Shown: positions 46,099 through 56,588 of the stretch, piece by piece | How positions within the stretch are numbered: position 1 is the first letter of the stretch | How the letters are laid out: every line of letters begins with the position of its first letter | Origin: Melampsora larici-populina 98AG31 | Lineage: Eukaryota > Basidiomycota > Pucciniomycetes > Pucciniales > Melampsoraceae | Length of the DNA stretch: 64,000 nucleotides | Direction: 5' to 3' | NCBI RefSeq assembly: GCF_000204055.1 | Contig: NW_006768765.1 | Location: forward strand, 2,739,601 to 2,803,600 | Notes under the pieces: model-generated | What the model saw: the letters and a program-made list of their open reading frames with translations, nothing else | Databases searched by the model: none | What the model was told of the DNA's origin: nothing | Program-made: the position numbers and the translations under genes

Positions 46099-47330
46099 CT
46101 ATTGACGGTCCGACGAAAGGATGAGGGACCTATTTTGATAACCTCCAGCTACAATAGACGCGTCAGGAAAAAGGTTGTTGATTTGAATATTTGGGACCAT
46201 CGCGCAAGCTAGGTCAGTCTTATTTTTCAACAGGGCGTCTGCTACTCGGTTATTTTCTCTAGGAACGTGTCCTACTTTAACATCTATGTTTTTGTTAAGC
46301 ATGAGAGATACACAAATTTAAAGAGCAACCTACCCGATGGGGTAGGACGGTGAGAACAGAAGAGGTATGCTACTGATTCTGAATCAGTGAAGATGACTAC
46401 CTTAGAAACTTTTAATTCTGTTGCTTTTTGGACAGCTGACACAACGGCCAGAAGTTCTGCCCAATAGCTACAACGGAAAGGCGGCGGAAGAGTGTAGCTC
46501 CAGGCATGTCCGTTGGAAGGTTGCCAAAACCCAAAACCAGTAGGGCATGCGTTGCAGAAGAACATGACATCTGCTTTGTTAATGTTCCAATGTAGAGATT
46601 TGAGCATTTGACGACCTGCCTATGATTCAAGGGCATCCGGTAGCCAATTTAGATCTTCCACATTCAGTCTTTTGAGGGGAATATGTGCATGGCGTAAAGA
46701 TTTACCTGCTATTTTATCCCATGAAGATTGAAGGGACCATCTTCCGAGAGGGAAGATGTTCAGGCCCCAATTTGCCCAACTGGTGATTTGCTGCCAGTCG
46801 AATAAGGGGTGAGAAAGTTTCGAGGTGAAAAATCTGAGAGCAACTATGAGGGAAAGGCATTTCGCTTCAGGAAGAGAAATGGAAAGGTCTTCACAGTTGA
46901 CAGAGTAACCAATGATGTCAAGGGTACTGCCGGAAATCTGTTTTTCCCAAGCCCAGGGTAGATTGATAAAATCGAATATTTGTAAAAATTTGGCTTGGTT
47001 TAAGGGAATCTTTTGACCTTTGAAAGAGACCAAATCGGAGGCGAGGCTAATGCCCCAAGAATCATCCATGTAGGCATTGAGATCAGTGATATTAAATTCA
47101 TAATATGTGATCCAAAGCACTAGGGAGAAAAAAGCACACCAAAGTTTGGGGGAGCTTGAACAGCCAAAATTGACATTCCTATCCGCATGAAATGCTTTAC
47201 CGACTTTCACAATTTGACAAAGTTGCCATTGGCAAGATACAGGTAAATTTCTAAAAGCGGCGTCGACATCTGATTTCCAAAGAGTGATTCTATGATCTTT
47301 GAAGAAATGATGGAGGATTACGGAATGCAA
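46099..47330 (-). pseudogene. Second YR retroelement: reverse transcriptase-RNase H fragment
   Basis: RT spans 47,330-46,620: LWKSDVDAAFRNLPVSCQWQ (first Asp), FGCSSSPKLWCAFF and NAYMDDSWG with the YMDD box. The same frame continues through TAG at 46620-46622 (CAG to TAG) into RNase H: DVMFFCNACPTGFGFWQP, YWAELLAVVSAVQ and IFTDSESVAY. A frameshift near 46,310 leads to KNIDVKVGHVPRENNRVADA (ending at 46,099). No gag or terminal repeats were found, so the element is truncated upstream of 47,330. RT followed by RNase H and recombinase is the DIRS/Ngaro gene order. The sequence is clearly distinct from the Ngaro at 33,531-40,910. Confidence 0.85.
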
Positions 47331-47879
47331 GAGGTGTCAAGGTGACAATGCAAAAATCAAAAAACGAAGTGTGAAATTCAAAAATCAAAGACAAAACTAC
47401 AGAAAATACTCAAATACAGGGCAAAAACGCCTGTACTGGAGTAAAAGTCATGGCAGAAACCCCTCTCAGACCAGGTTACGGCCCAAATTTCAGTAGATTT
47501 ACAACTTGAAACTCAACATTTGTCACCCCATTGTCGCATTGACACAAAAAGTACCAGGAAAGCCACAAAAGAGGAAATCAAAATTCAAAAATCAAAAAAA
47601 CAAAAGTCGAAAATCAACAAACAAATGTCGATAATCAAAAAACGACAATTAACAAACCATAAACAAAGACGCCAAAGATGAAAACTTCACATTAGATGAT
47701 GAAAATTGTACAAACCACCTCTCTACCTCTCTACCTCTCAACCAATCACACAACCCATACACACACACCATCACCGATCATCTTATATTGGCCAGTCATT
47801 CATCCACATTCATCCATCTTTTGTCATAGTCTCCACCCATCCACCTTGTTCAACAAAACCTACACTACACTGAACTTCT
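47331..47879. other. A-rich low-complexity DNA
   Basis: Degenerate AAAATCAAAAA and CAAAAATCAA units fill 47,340-47,690, followed by CTCTACCTCTCTACC repeats. There is no gene. Confidence 0.5.
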
Positions 47880-48325
47880 TTGACTGTCTTCTCTCTTCCT
47901 CATCCTTCTTTGATCGTCTTCACCCTTCTTCAATCTTCTTGGATCGGCTTTGATCTTCTGTAATCTTCTTTTATCAGCTTCAATCTTCTTTATCTTCTTC
48001 AATCGGCTTCCATCTTCTTCACCCTTCTTTGATTGGCTTCACCCTTCTTCAATCTTCTTGGATCGGCTTCAATCTTCTGTAATCTTCTTTTATCAGCTTC
48101 AATCTTCTTAAGTATTCTTCAATCTTCTTCAATCGGCTTCCATCTTCTTTAGTATTTGTCAATTGGCTTCAATCTTCTGTAATCTTCTTTGATACCTTCA
48201 ATCTTCTTTAGTATTCCTCAATCGGCTTCAATCTCCTTGAGTATTCATCAATCAACTTCAATCTTCTTCTTTAGTATTCTTCAATTGGCTTAAATCTGCT
48301 TCTTTTGTATTCTTCAATCGGCTTC
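47880..48325. repeat. Degenerate minisatellite, CAATCTTCTT/GGCTTCAATC units
   Basis: Variable units of about 18-30 bp built from TTCAATCTTCTT, AATCGGCTTCAATC and GTAATCTTCTTTTATC repeat across at least 440 bp. The array is interrupted at 48,326 by a solo LTR and resumes at 52,681 with CTTCAATCATCTTCAATCAT. Confidence 0.85.
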
Positions 48326-49281
48326 TGTGAGGGTAGGTGCTCAGTAAGAGGACTCTAGGCTCACTAATTGGGCAATTGGTGGGTAGGATTTCAATAACTC
48401 TTACTCTTTATTTCATATATGTAGTATCTACAAGTGAAATAAAGAAAAGAAAAGAAAGAAATGAAATAGAACTAGTAGTCTGTTGGGACAAATCCAGACA
48501 GACTACAGTTAAGTGACTCCTTAAAAGGAGATTATAATTAATAACTAATTTTATTATTAATGGTTGAGGGTTGGATCCAAGACCCTCCTTTAATCTTCTG
48601 TGGACAGAGTTAAAGGGTGAGATAAAGATCACCAAACTAGTTGTTCTTATGGTCACTAACCTTGGGTTATTCTTATGGTCACCAACCTGAAAGTTCTTCT
48701 TAAGGTCACTAACCTGGGGCTGTTAGAGGTCACCAACCTAGTTTGATTTCTACCTGGGGGAAGTAGAGGATCCAGAGGGATGTGAAGGAATGTATTACTT
48801 ACTTTTAATCAGGAAACTGATTAAAGTTGTAAGAAGTCATCACTAGTCTTATCTTTGTAAGACTCTTGATATGTACTTCTGTAGAACTTTAATATTGTTC
48901 TTTAAAAGTGTAGTGTAATAATTGCTTGGGGGAAATTCCTTGAAGGCTGAGAGGGGAGGGGTTTATATACCTTCCTCTCTAAACCTAACTGTGGTGATAT
49001 TTGTGATTATCACTACATTTGTTCAGGGTTGATCATTAATATATGTTAATGATTATTACTAGTAATGCTTAATTACATATACATGTTATGTATAATATGT
49101 ACTATAAGCATTTTAACTCTTGACACTGAGTTATGAGGTGTAAATAGTGTTTTGTTACATATTACATGTTGTTTTAAGTGTACATGTGTATGTAATGAGT
49201 GTTTTGGTACATTGTATTACATGTTACATGTAGTCTAAACTCAGTATGTACATGTAATTTAATTTATACATAATATTTTTA

Positions 49282-52200
49282 GGATCCCGGTATCCCCACC
49301 ACCCCCCCTTGGTAGCCTCACCACCCCCTCCCTTTCACAGCTAGTGAAAGCGTTACTTACCAGTGACACAAGCTGTGACCGTAACACAGTCTCCAGACGT
49401 CCGTCTTCCGCACTCGAAGTTGCCTGGAACATGTTTTCCTCAGTTTTCTCCAGTTTTTTCCCACAAGATCCTAGATGAATCAACAGACGAGATGAATCAA
49501 GATTACTCCGATCGATTGAAAATGAAGACCAAATGAAAATCAATTCAACAGACCGATTGAAAATTTAGAATGAAGATGAATTAGTGAGAACGATTCAAAC
49601 CAATGAACCAGAACAATAGAATGAATTGTGTCGAGTGGTCTTTTTCATCCCGTACTACCTATTCTACAGTTCTTCTAGAGAAACTATAGATCTTGATGAA
49701 TTTGTTGATTTACTAGGTATGGCATTGAAGCGGGTAGATTACAAGAAGCCATCAATCTTTTAAAAAACACCATGGGAAACAACAAATCGAATGCTAAGAT
49801 CGAATTACAACCCTATACAATCGCCTTCAAAGTTTCCGAACGCTTTTTAAAGAATTTAGAAGACATTATAGAAGAGCACGACGAGATAACGATTTGATTT
49901 TTTACCGTGTAGATTCAGTAAGGGAAAATGTTTATCCTCTTTGCTCAATCACATCAATCATTATCAGAGTCATTCATTATCAGATACAAAGGACTGAAAG
50001 TTGTAACAAATTAAGAAATTCTACTGAAGTAAGAGGCATGAACTCAAGTGATACTTGACATATTCATGACCCGTTCAAAACCAAGCATGTGAGCCAAATT
50101 AGCAGCCGCTTCAAAGTCTCCAAAAGCCACTATCAAATATTTCGGTTTATAAGAAGGCAATGAACAAGTAGAAGCTAAATCAGCTCTAATTTGAGTTTCT
50201 TGATGAATTGAGTTGTAAATGGAAGAATGTAAATGAAGACTAAGACTTCTTTGAAGTTGTTGCCTTTGAATGCTGATTGAATCGAACTTAAGCAAAGTTT
50301 GTTGATTGTGCTGGGTCACGACACGTTCTTTTGTTGTGACCTGTCCCGTGGCATTGACTACATCGACGACCTTCATGTTCGGCATCCTGATGTTCGTATT
50401 GTGAGAGATCACGCTTGGATTTATTCGATGACCCTACAGGCCGACCACGAGATCGAATCGGATCTGGATCACCAATGGTGGGAGGTGGATTGATGAGGAT
50501 CCGACTCAACTGATTACACAACACGCTTTGCTGATGAGCAGGGAGATTTCCATGGCGAGTCTGTATGCTGTCTAGTAGTGCCTCCAAATTAGGTACCTGC
50601 TCGTGCATAATAGGGACAACAAATCCTTGATCTAGATGCCAATGAGAGTCGAAGTGGGTTGGAGCCAATTTCCTTGAAGATGAGATGAGGTGCTTGAGGA
50701 AGTGAGCGCAAGGTAACCCTTGCGACCCAGAGAGTACGTAGGTGCATGTATTGGTGTTGTCCAAAGAAAGTGCCTTCTGGTATTGCTTGTAGGTCTGTTC
50801 GCATATCAGGCTTAGAACTTTGAATGATGAACAGAGGAGAGAAATTGTTACAAAACGTAGAAAGAACTTTACCTCAAGTAGTGCGTAGTGTGAAATTTTT
50901 TGGTTGACATCGCTCCAGATCCGAGGACGAAGACGAGATAAGGTATGAGTTTGATCGTATTCTATCTTTTGTGATATCTTATCATATTGCTGCTGACATA
51001 GAATTTCAAGCTTGCTATATACAGTTGCCAAATCACTGGTTGACTGCCATACCCAGCCTTTGATACCTGCATGACCACCTTCAGCTCGAGAAGTGACAGT
51101 GTGACCAAAGTGCTTGATATCCTTTGTCCACGCGGTGACAAATTTTTCCTTGTGAGTAACCCACGTAGTCTTGATGTAATTGAATGTAGGCTCATCAATC
51201 ATAGTCCAAAGTGCCTCAAGGTTTGTGTCAAACTCGTCGGCAGAGAGTGAGCTGCAAATGTTCATCCAGTGGTTCTGAACTTTCTTCCATTCGTCATCGG
51301 ATAGCTTGTTTTTGACATTGACTTGAACATTCTTCTCGATGTGCCACTTGCACAGTAGATTTTTGGCGTCTGGCAGAGCTTTTGTCAGCGCGTTCATCAA
51401 AGCAAGTTCTCGATCAGTCACCACAGCCTGTAGTTTTGCAAGCTTTGGCCCATAGCACAACTTCATTTGCTCCAGAATCCAGCGATAGTCTTCCTCTGTT
51501 TCTTGTCGCATTAGACCAAAACATAAGGAGATGGACTGATGAGTTGGTGATACTCCTATAACATGCAGAAGTGGCATATGAAAACTAAATTAGAGAGAGA
51601 CCAAAGTCAGCTTGAGTCTTGATTCTAGATGAGTTCATTGAGAATACCTCACCGATTGGTTTTGTATGTAGAATCCATCAGCAGCACATCAGATGTCCAG
51701 AACTCTGCAGCTGACTTTATACTAGCTTTGGGTGCAACGAAGAAGCGCAGAAGTCTATGATGAGAGTCTAGCTCAAAAGTATGGAAGACATCATTTTCCT
51801 TCAGGTTGTCAATTAAAGCTTCAAGTGGTGTGCGTCCATTGAGATTGATAAGTCTTTGTTTCTTGATCACATTGTAGATATCTTGACTTGTAGATAAGTT
51901 ACTTGGGTCAGAAGCCTTCAGGGTACGTAGAATGAGTCGTGTAGGAACACCTGCATTTGCCATGTTAAGAACAGTGGTCAGCTGTTCCGGTGAAAGCTTC
52001 CGTGCAGCTGGTATCTCGGCAAGAGTTTTGGAAGGCTTGTGATTGATGTGCTGATCATTGGTGAGTTCAATGTTCCACCGGTGAGTGAATTGCTCACGTC
52101 GGACTGTAGCAGACCATTTACAACCCAGCTGCTGACTCGATGTAGAACGAACCCTACTCTCAACCGGCTGAGGAGTTCCACCATGAGCACAGACAAAAAC

Positions 52201-52624
52201 ACGCTTCTTGGCTCTCTTGTGTCTATCGTAACAGGTTCGGGTGATTTTCAGCCAGTAGCCCAATGTTTTGGTGTAGTTTCGTAGTGCATCCTCAGCTTCC
52301 TGTAGGGATGAATATGAGACCAGGAGTTCATCTATGTTCATTTCCGAGGTTGTGTGTTGAATTTGAATGGTAATAAGGTTTGAAGTGGTTTGAGTTTGGT
52401 CGAAGTGGAGTTGATGCGGAGAGAGGCTCAAGTAAAAGGTTTGATTGAAAACTCAATTGGTATTTCTGCACACGTGTTGTGGGTAATCTCAAGGACAGCT
52501 AGAGGCAAAGCCCGTGGTGCATTACTGTCACAGCTTGTGTCACTGGTAAGTAGCACTTTCACTAGCTGTGAAAGGGAGGGGGTGGTGAGGCTACCAAGGG
52601 GGGGTGGTGGGGATACCGGGATCC
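49282..52624 (-). mobile_element. Mutator-like element (MULE), 3,343 bp, apparently intact
   Basis: TIRs of about 105 bp (49282-49386 and 52520-52624) start GGATCCCGGTATCCCCACCA. They are near-identical, differing by one C in a C-run and a few bases. The 8-bp duplication TATTTTTA flanks both ends (49274-49281 and 52625-52632), as expected for MULEs. It carries one MULE transposase gene on the minus strand with no internal stop. Confidence 0.93.
50288..52431 (-). CDS. MULE transposase, 691 aa, two exons
   Basis: Exons are 52431-51653 and 51584-50288; the CG/T junction restores an Arg codon and the total is 2076 nt. The N-terminal FAR1/WRKY-GCM1-like zinc region runs from SSLQEAEDALRNYTKTLGYW to CKWSATVRREQ (about residues 40-130). 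The DDE residues are in LLMDSTYKT, VVTDRELALMNAL and SRAEGGHAGIK. A SWIM-type CTYVLSGSQGLPCAH follows, and a CCHC knuckle CSQCHGTGHNKRTC lies near the end. An alternative start is Met31 (52,341). A possible 55-nt intron near 50,880 would break the frame, so it is not used. With intact TIRs and frame this is the best candidate for a functional transposon in the window. Confidence 0.9.
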
Positions 52625-52680
52625 TATTTTTAATGCTACAAGTTAGTTTTGGGTACATGTATATGTACTCAGGGCTGACA

Positions 52681-53286
52681 GCTTCAATCATCTTCAATCA
52701 TCTTCAATCATCTTCAATATCCTTTGATCTTCTTTAGTATTCTTCAATTGGCTTCAATCTTCTTTTCAGCATTTGTGTGAGTCAAATAAATCAATACACT
52801 TTCTTCAAGCTTGCTCAATCCCGTGTTTTATTTTCCCAATGGTTCAAAACTTTCCGGTCTATGCAGGAAGCAGTGCTACCACTGTATGTGCTTATTTCTT
52901 TGAAGAAGTACATGATGTTAACAATACCACAAGTATACCAGCAATCCCAACTTTGAACTCTGGGGTTCTGAAGGTCCTTTTGTCAATGAAGTAATGCAAG
53001 CTCTCAGTAATTGGTCTCATAAACACTATAACATAAGATGAATGGTTGCGGATCTTCAGGGGGTGGGTTTGGTATTGACAGACCCTTTGATTGTGGATTC
53101 AAGTAAGTAAGTAGATTGGTGCCTGTACGCAAAATGTTTGCCTGACTGTTTGTTTCACCCATAACCCAGCATGGCTTGGTGGGACGGAAACACTGGAAGG
53201 AAAGGCTTGCAGAATTTCTATACCCAGCGCAAATGCAATAGGATATGCAAGCAATTTGGGTTGCTCCGCCCAAAAATAGCACAATT
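52681..53286. other. Resumed minisatellite and intergenic DNA
   Basis: 52,681-52,770 continues the CTTCAATCAT/TTCTTCAATTGGC minisatellite. 52,770-53,286 shows no supported gene. Confidence 0.45.
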
Positions 53287-53586
53287 CACCATGTAAATAT
53301 CCGTGTAGCACGTCGACGTGCACACACGGAGAGTTTTGAAATAAATCTCAAAGTCTTTTGGTTGAAATGAGACTGAGATTACTGTTGAGCACCCTTTGTG
53401 CTTTGTGATTTGTTCAAAGGATTTGCATAATCCGTTGTTGTCAGCAGGGGTCAACTGCCTTTCAACCTCCCAGGTGATAAGGAGAAGATGCGCTTGATGT
53501 GGCACCTCTTTGATGGGTTGTTACAGGTTCTACGGAGAGGCTTTTGTGTGTGCACGTCGACGTGCTACACAGATATTTACATGGTG
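53287..53586. mobile_element. MITE of about 300 bp with long TIRs containing an internal palindrome
   Basis: The left end CACCATGTAAATATCCGTGT is the inverted complement of the right end at about 53,567-53,586, with one change. The TIRs extend about 45 bp and each contains the perfect palindrome GCACGTCGACGTGC. The flanks are AAT and TTA-like, so the target duplication is unclear. The centre has no coding capacity. Confidence 0.8.
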
Positions 53587-53778
53587 ATTAAGTATATGGG
53601 AGGAGATGGATCTGTTGTATGGAGGTGAATCTGGGGCACGAACTCATATTCCAGCAGGAGATCAGCACATGGTGTAAAATGAGGAGTAAATTCTTTCATT
53701 TCAACTTGTATTCCAAAATTTGTTGCTCTTAAAAATTCCAAAAAATTCCAAAATTACTTTGCTCACAAAATTATCATC

Positions 53779-54592
53779 TTAAACACACGGGGCATCAGTC
53801 TCTTCTGCCAGTTTCTTGCTGGAATCATACACAAATAGAGATAAAGAACATGTCCTTTCATCATGAAAGTCCACTACCCAAGGACATTCATCTTGGCGGG
53901 CTTCATCATTGTCTAGTTTGGCTGGATGCTTGCTGGTAGCTGAATTTTTGGCATAGGTTGTGGGTGTTAAAAATGGAACATATTATGTTTCTGAAAAGAT
54001 CCTCATGTGAAAAGGTGCAGATAAACAAACCAATGACTGTTCCGCTTTGATATTGTCCAGCACGCTCAGATAATCTGTGACCGAATGCTCTCATAGTACC
54101 TTGCGGCTCGTTGGGCGGTAGCATCTTGACTGCACAATTTTCCTTGATTACACCCAGGGCTTCAGAGTGTTGCTGCATGATCTTGATAGCCCTTTGAAAG
54201 TCTTTCCAAAGTGTCACTTTGGCAGGGTCATTGCTGGCGGGGTCCTGCAGCAAGAATTTCAGCCATGTGAAAACAACATAAAGCTTGAGGGACTTGACCT
54301 CTTTGTTGAACCTAGCAACACATATAAGCTTATTTCCAGCCAGATTCACAAGTACCACAGTTCCATAGGTCACTACTTGCTCTTTCCTGTCCCCAAATTG
54401 AGGAACTTGGAAAACATCACAGTCCTCTGGCAAGCCAAACCAGTCTTTGATTCCTGCTTTAATTCTTTGACTGACACATTCTCTTTGAACATCCCGGACT
54501 GGATCCTGTTTGGCATTGTGTTGTTGAGCCTTCTTCCTCTTTTGGTACTCCGCAAGGTCTTGCTTTCTGAGGTCTGATACTGGTTTTGGCAT
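53779..54592 (-). CDS. Unrecognised protein, 240 aa, two exons
   Basis: Exons are 54592-54031 and 53939-53779, with a GT-AG intron of 91 nt and 723 nt in frame. The protein opens with a basic helix (MPKPVSDLRKQDLAEYQKRK), followed by QRIKAGIKDWFGLPEDCDVF and QVVTYGTVVLVNLAGNKLIC. A central amphipathic region (LYVVFTWLKFLLQDPASNDP) follows, then FGHRLSERAGQYQSGTVI. The second exon is acidic and ends ERTCSLSLFVYDSSKK... DAPCV. I see no signal peptide, membrane helix or catalytic motif and do not recognise the family. Charge and context (between a MITE and tandem repeats) would fit either a lineage-specific host gene or a repeat-borne protein. Confidence 0.65.
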
Positions 54593-54763
54593 CTACGTAA
54601 GAAAAACATTGTTTTGATTAGTGGAATGCTCATCAAAAAATCAAGATTTCTTAATTTGCGTGGGGATGCAATGAAATAATGAATAAAGTGAATAAACAAT
54701 GAGTGATTAAATATTTGATGGATTGAATGATTGTGTATGAATTACATGAATATATAAATTTAT
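54593..54763. other. AT-rich flank upstream of the 240-aa gene
   Basis: TGAATGATTGTG- and ATGAATAA-rich DNA. No promoter element is called. Confidence 0.4.
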
Positions 54764-55213
54764 GAATAATTGTTTGAAGAAATGATTGATAAAGTAATTT
54801 CTTGAGGATTGAAATCAGGAAGCACCAAGATACATTTAGCAAAGGGTTAGGCTGGTAGTTGGGGGTCCCCTCGGTCACTTGCCCTGCCCTTCACGAGACA
54901 TAAACATCTCTGCATGTATCTCAAGTACTTCCGTCTTCCATGAGTCAATGTGAATACCCTTGAGCTGTAAGTCTTTCGATATAAGTTAATTGGCGTTAAT
55001 GAATAATGTTTGAAGGAATGATCGATAAAGTACTTTCTTGAGGATTGGATCAGGAAGCCCTGAGATACATTTAGCAAAGGGTTAGGCTGGTAGTTGGGGG
55101 TCCCCTCAGTCACTTGCCCTGCCCTTCACGAGACATAAACATCTCTGCATGTATCTCAAGTACTTCCGTCTTCCATGAGTCAATGTGAATAACCTTGAGC
55201 TGTAAATCTTTTG
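54764..55213. repeat. Tandem duplication, two units of about 237 bp
   Basis: Copy 1 starts at 54764 and copy 2 at 55001. Both share GATACATTTAGCAAAGGGTT, GGTAGTTGGGGGTCCCCTC and a CTTCACGAGACATAAACATC block. Copies differ by scattered substitutions and single-base indels. Minus-strand frames (MTEGTPNYQP...) arise from the repeat and are not called as genes. Confidence 0.88.
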
Positions 55214-55844
55214 AATTATATGAGTCTTCTTTTGCGGTTAATTGAAAAAATGTTTGATAAATTTTGAATAGTTTGAGGTTTCATGTATTAATCTTGATTC
55301 AATTAGTTTCAGCTTCTTGTAGATTCTTCATGGTTCTTATATGTTCTGTCTTCATCTCCCTGAAGTGTATGGAAGTAATGGGGAGACAAAGGAACATCAA
55401 AGATTACCTTGGTTGATTCAAAGAATTGAAGGAAGCGGACAGAATGGTTTTCAATAATAATATCAGAAGAATCAGAGAACACAGGACTGGTTAAATGCTT
55501 GCACTCGAATGGTGGCTGAGTTGTGGTCAGCCATTACACTGTGTATGCACATGTAGCCTTACACATTACAGTTGATATGTTTAAATATCTAACATTTAAA
55601 CATATGGTGCACACAAATGTTGATGGGCCAAAATAGTCATCACTCAAGACCCAATGATGGTTGACATTGCATACATAATAATTTTTTGTGACCATAGCAA
55701 AAAACAAATCATAGATTATACAAAACATTCACTCAAGTTCCATTCAATTTTCATCCTCCCCTACAACTGTCAGCTTGGTGGTGCTAGTCTTCGCCATGGA
55801 GATATAGGCTTTAGAAAGAATAGCACAAGTCATACCGTGCAATG
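55214..55844. other. AT-rich intergenic DNA
   Basis: No gene is supported. A palindromic ATATGTTTAAA/TTTAAACATAT pair occurs at about 55,576-55,605. Confidence 0.4.
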
Positions 55845-56461
55845 GAGCCCAGGGCCAAAAAGATGTTGAACTTGGCCCCGAGCTGACCATAGCCTCATCA
55901 CACAATCACTGAGTGATTGTGCAATGACAAGGCCACCTAAGGACTAGGTGGTCAAACTTTAAAAGTAAGGCCACCTAGATGTTAGGTGGCCCGGCCATTG
56001 CACAATCACTCAGTAATTGTGCGACGGAGCCCGGGGCCAAAAAGATGTTGAACTTGGCCCCAGACCGACTGTAGCTTCATCACACAATGACTGGGTGATT
56101 GTGCGATGGCCTGGCCGCCTAACTGCTAGGTGGCCTTACTTTTGAAGTTTGACCACCTAGCACTTAGGCGGTCAAACTTGACAGCCCCATTTTCCACTCG
56201 ATCACTCAGTGATCAAGTGTTTTCCAAGTACCTTGGACCGTTAAGGTCCCCGTTACTGTACCTTTGAAAGTTTGAGTCACTAAATTTAAAAGGTATAGTA
56301 CCTGGGACCTTAGGTGGTCTGACTCTAAAAGGTAGACCACCTAGGATTTGGGTGGTCTATACAGCCACCGCATGGTCACCGAGTGATCGTGCGATGGAGT
56401 GACCACCTAGGATTTAGGTGGTCTACCCAGCCACCGCACGATCACCGAGTGATTGTGCAAT
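55845..56461. repeat. Array of two alternating palindrome families
   Basis: Type 1 palindromes (arms CACAATCACT / AGTGATTGTG, one central base) lie at 55901-55921, 56000-56022, 56082-56102, 56194-56218, 56370-56392 and 56436-56458. Type 2 palindromes (arms GRCCACCTA / TAGGTGGYC, 4-6 bp loop) lie at about 55931-55953, 55969-55991, 56112-56134, 56150-56172, 56333-56359 and 56401-56423. Part of the array is a direct repeat of about 183 bp: GGCCAAAAAGATGTTGAACT at about 55,852 and again at about 56,035. There are no frames of note. The array ends exactly where the truncated Gypsy-2 LTR begins. Confidence 0.88.
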
Positions 56462-56491
56462 TAGAGATAATGTGAGTTATGGATTATAACA
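56462..56491 (-). repeat. Remnant (30 bp) of the Gypsy-2 3' LTR
   Basis: The minus strand from 56,491 reads TGTTATAATCCATAACTCAC and 10 more bases identical to the 5' LTR start, then diverges abruptly into the palindrome array. A purine tract (AAAGGGGGAGGTAG, 56492-56505) precedes it. Confidence 0.85.
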
Positions 56492-56505
56492 CTACCTCCC
56501 CCTTT
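56492..56505 (-). promoter_or_regulatory. Polypurine tract of Gypsy-2
   Basis: AAAGGGGGAGGTAG on the minus strand lies immediately before the LTR start at 56,491. Confidence 0.8.
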
Positions 56506-56588
56506 ACGTCCCGCTCCCTCTTGCTGAGCCGACGTCTTTCCCCGGGTAGGCATTAAAAAACCTCGTAAGGAAAAAGCCGTTACCCTCT

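Larger units (their letters stand above)
48326..52680 (+). repeat. Solo LTR (about 1,004 bp) split by a nested MULE
   Basis: The LTR begins TGTGAGGGTAGGTGC and ends GGGCTGACA, flanked by the 5-bp duplication GCTTC (48321-48325 and 52681-52685). Its body is 48326-49281 plus 52633-52680, after removing the MULE (49282-52624) and one TATTTTTA copy. No retrotransposon coding DNA is inside, so it is a solo LTR left by recombination. A related LTR start lies at 62,513-62,364 (minus). Confidence 0.82.

Noticed and set aside
47880..48325. CRISPR-like regular repeats
   Set aside because: Units vary in length and sequence with no unique spacers, and the genome is eukaryotic. It is a minisatellite.
50820..50880. 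55-nt intron in the MULE transposase
   Set aside because: GT and AG are present, but removal puts the downstream SWIM and CCHC regions out of frame.
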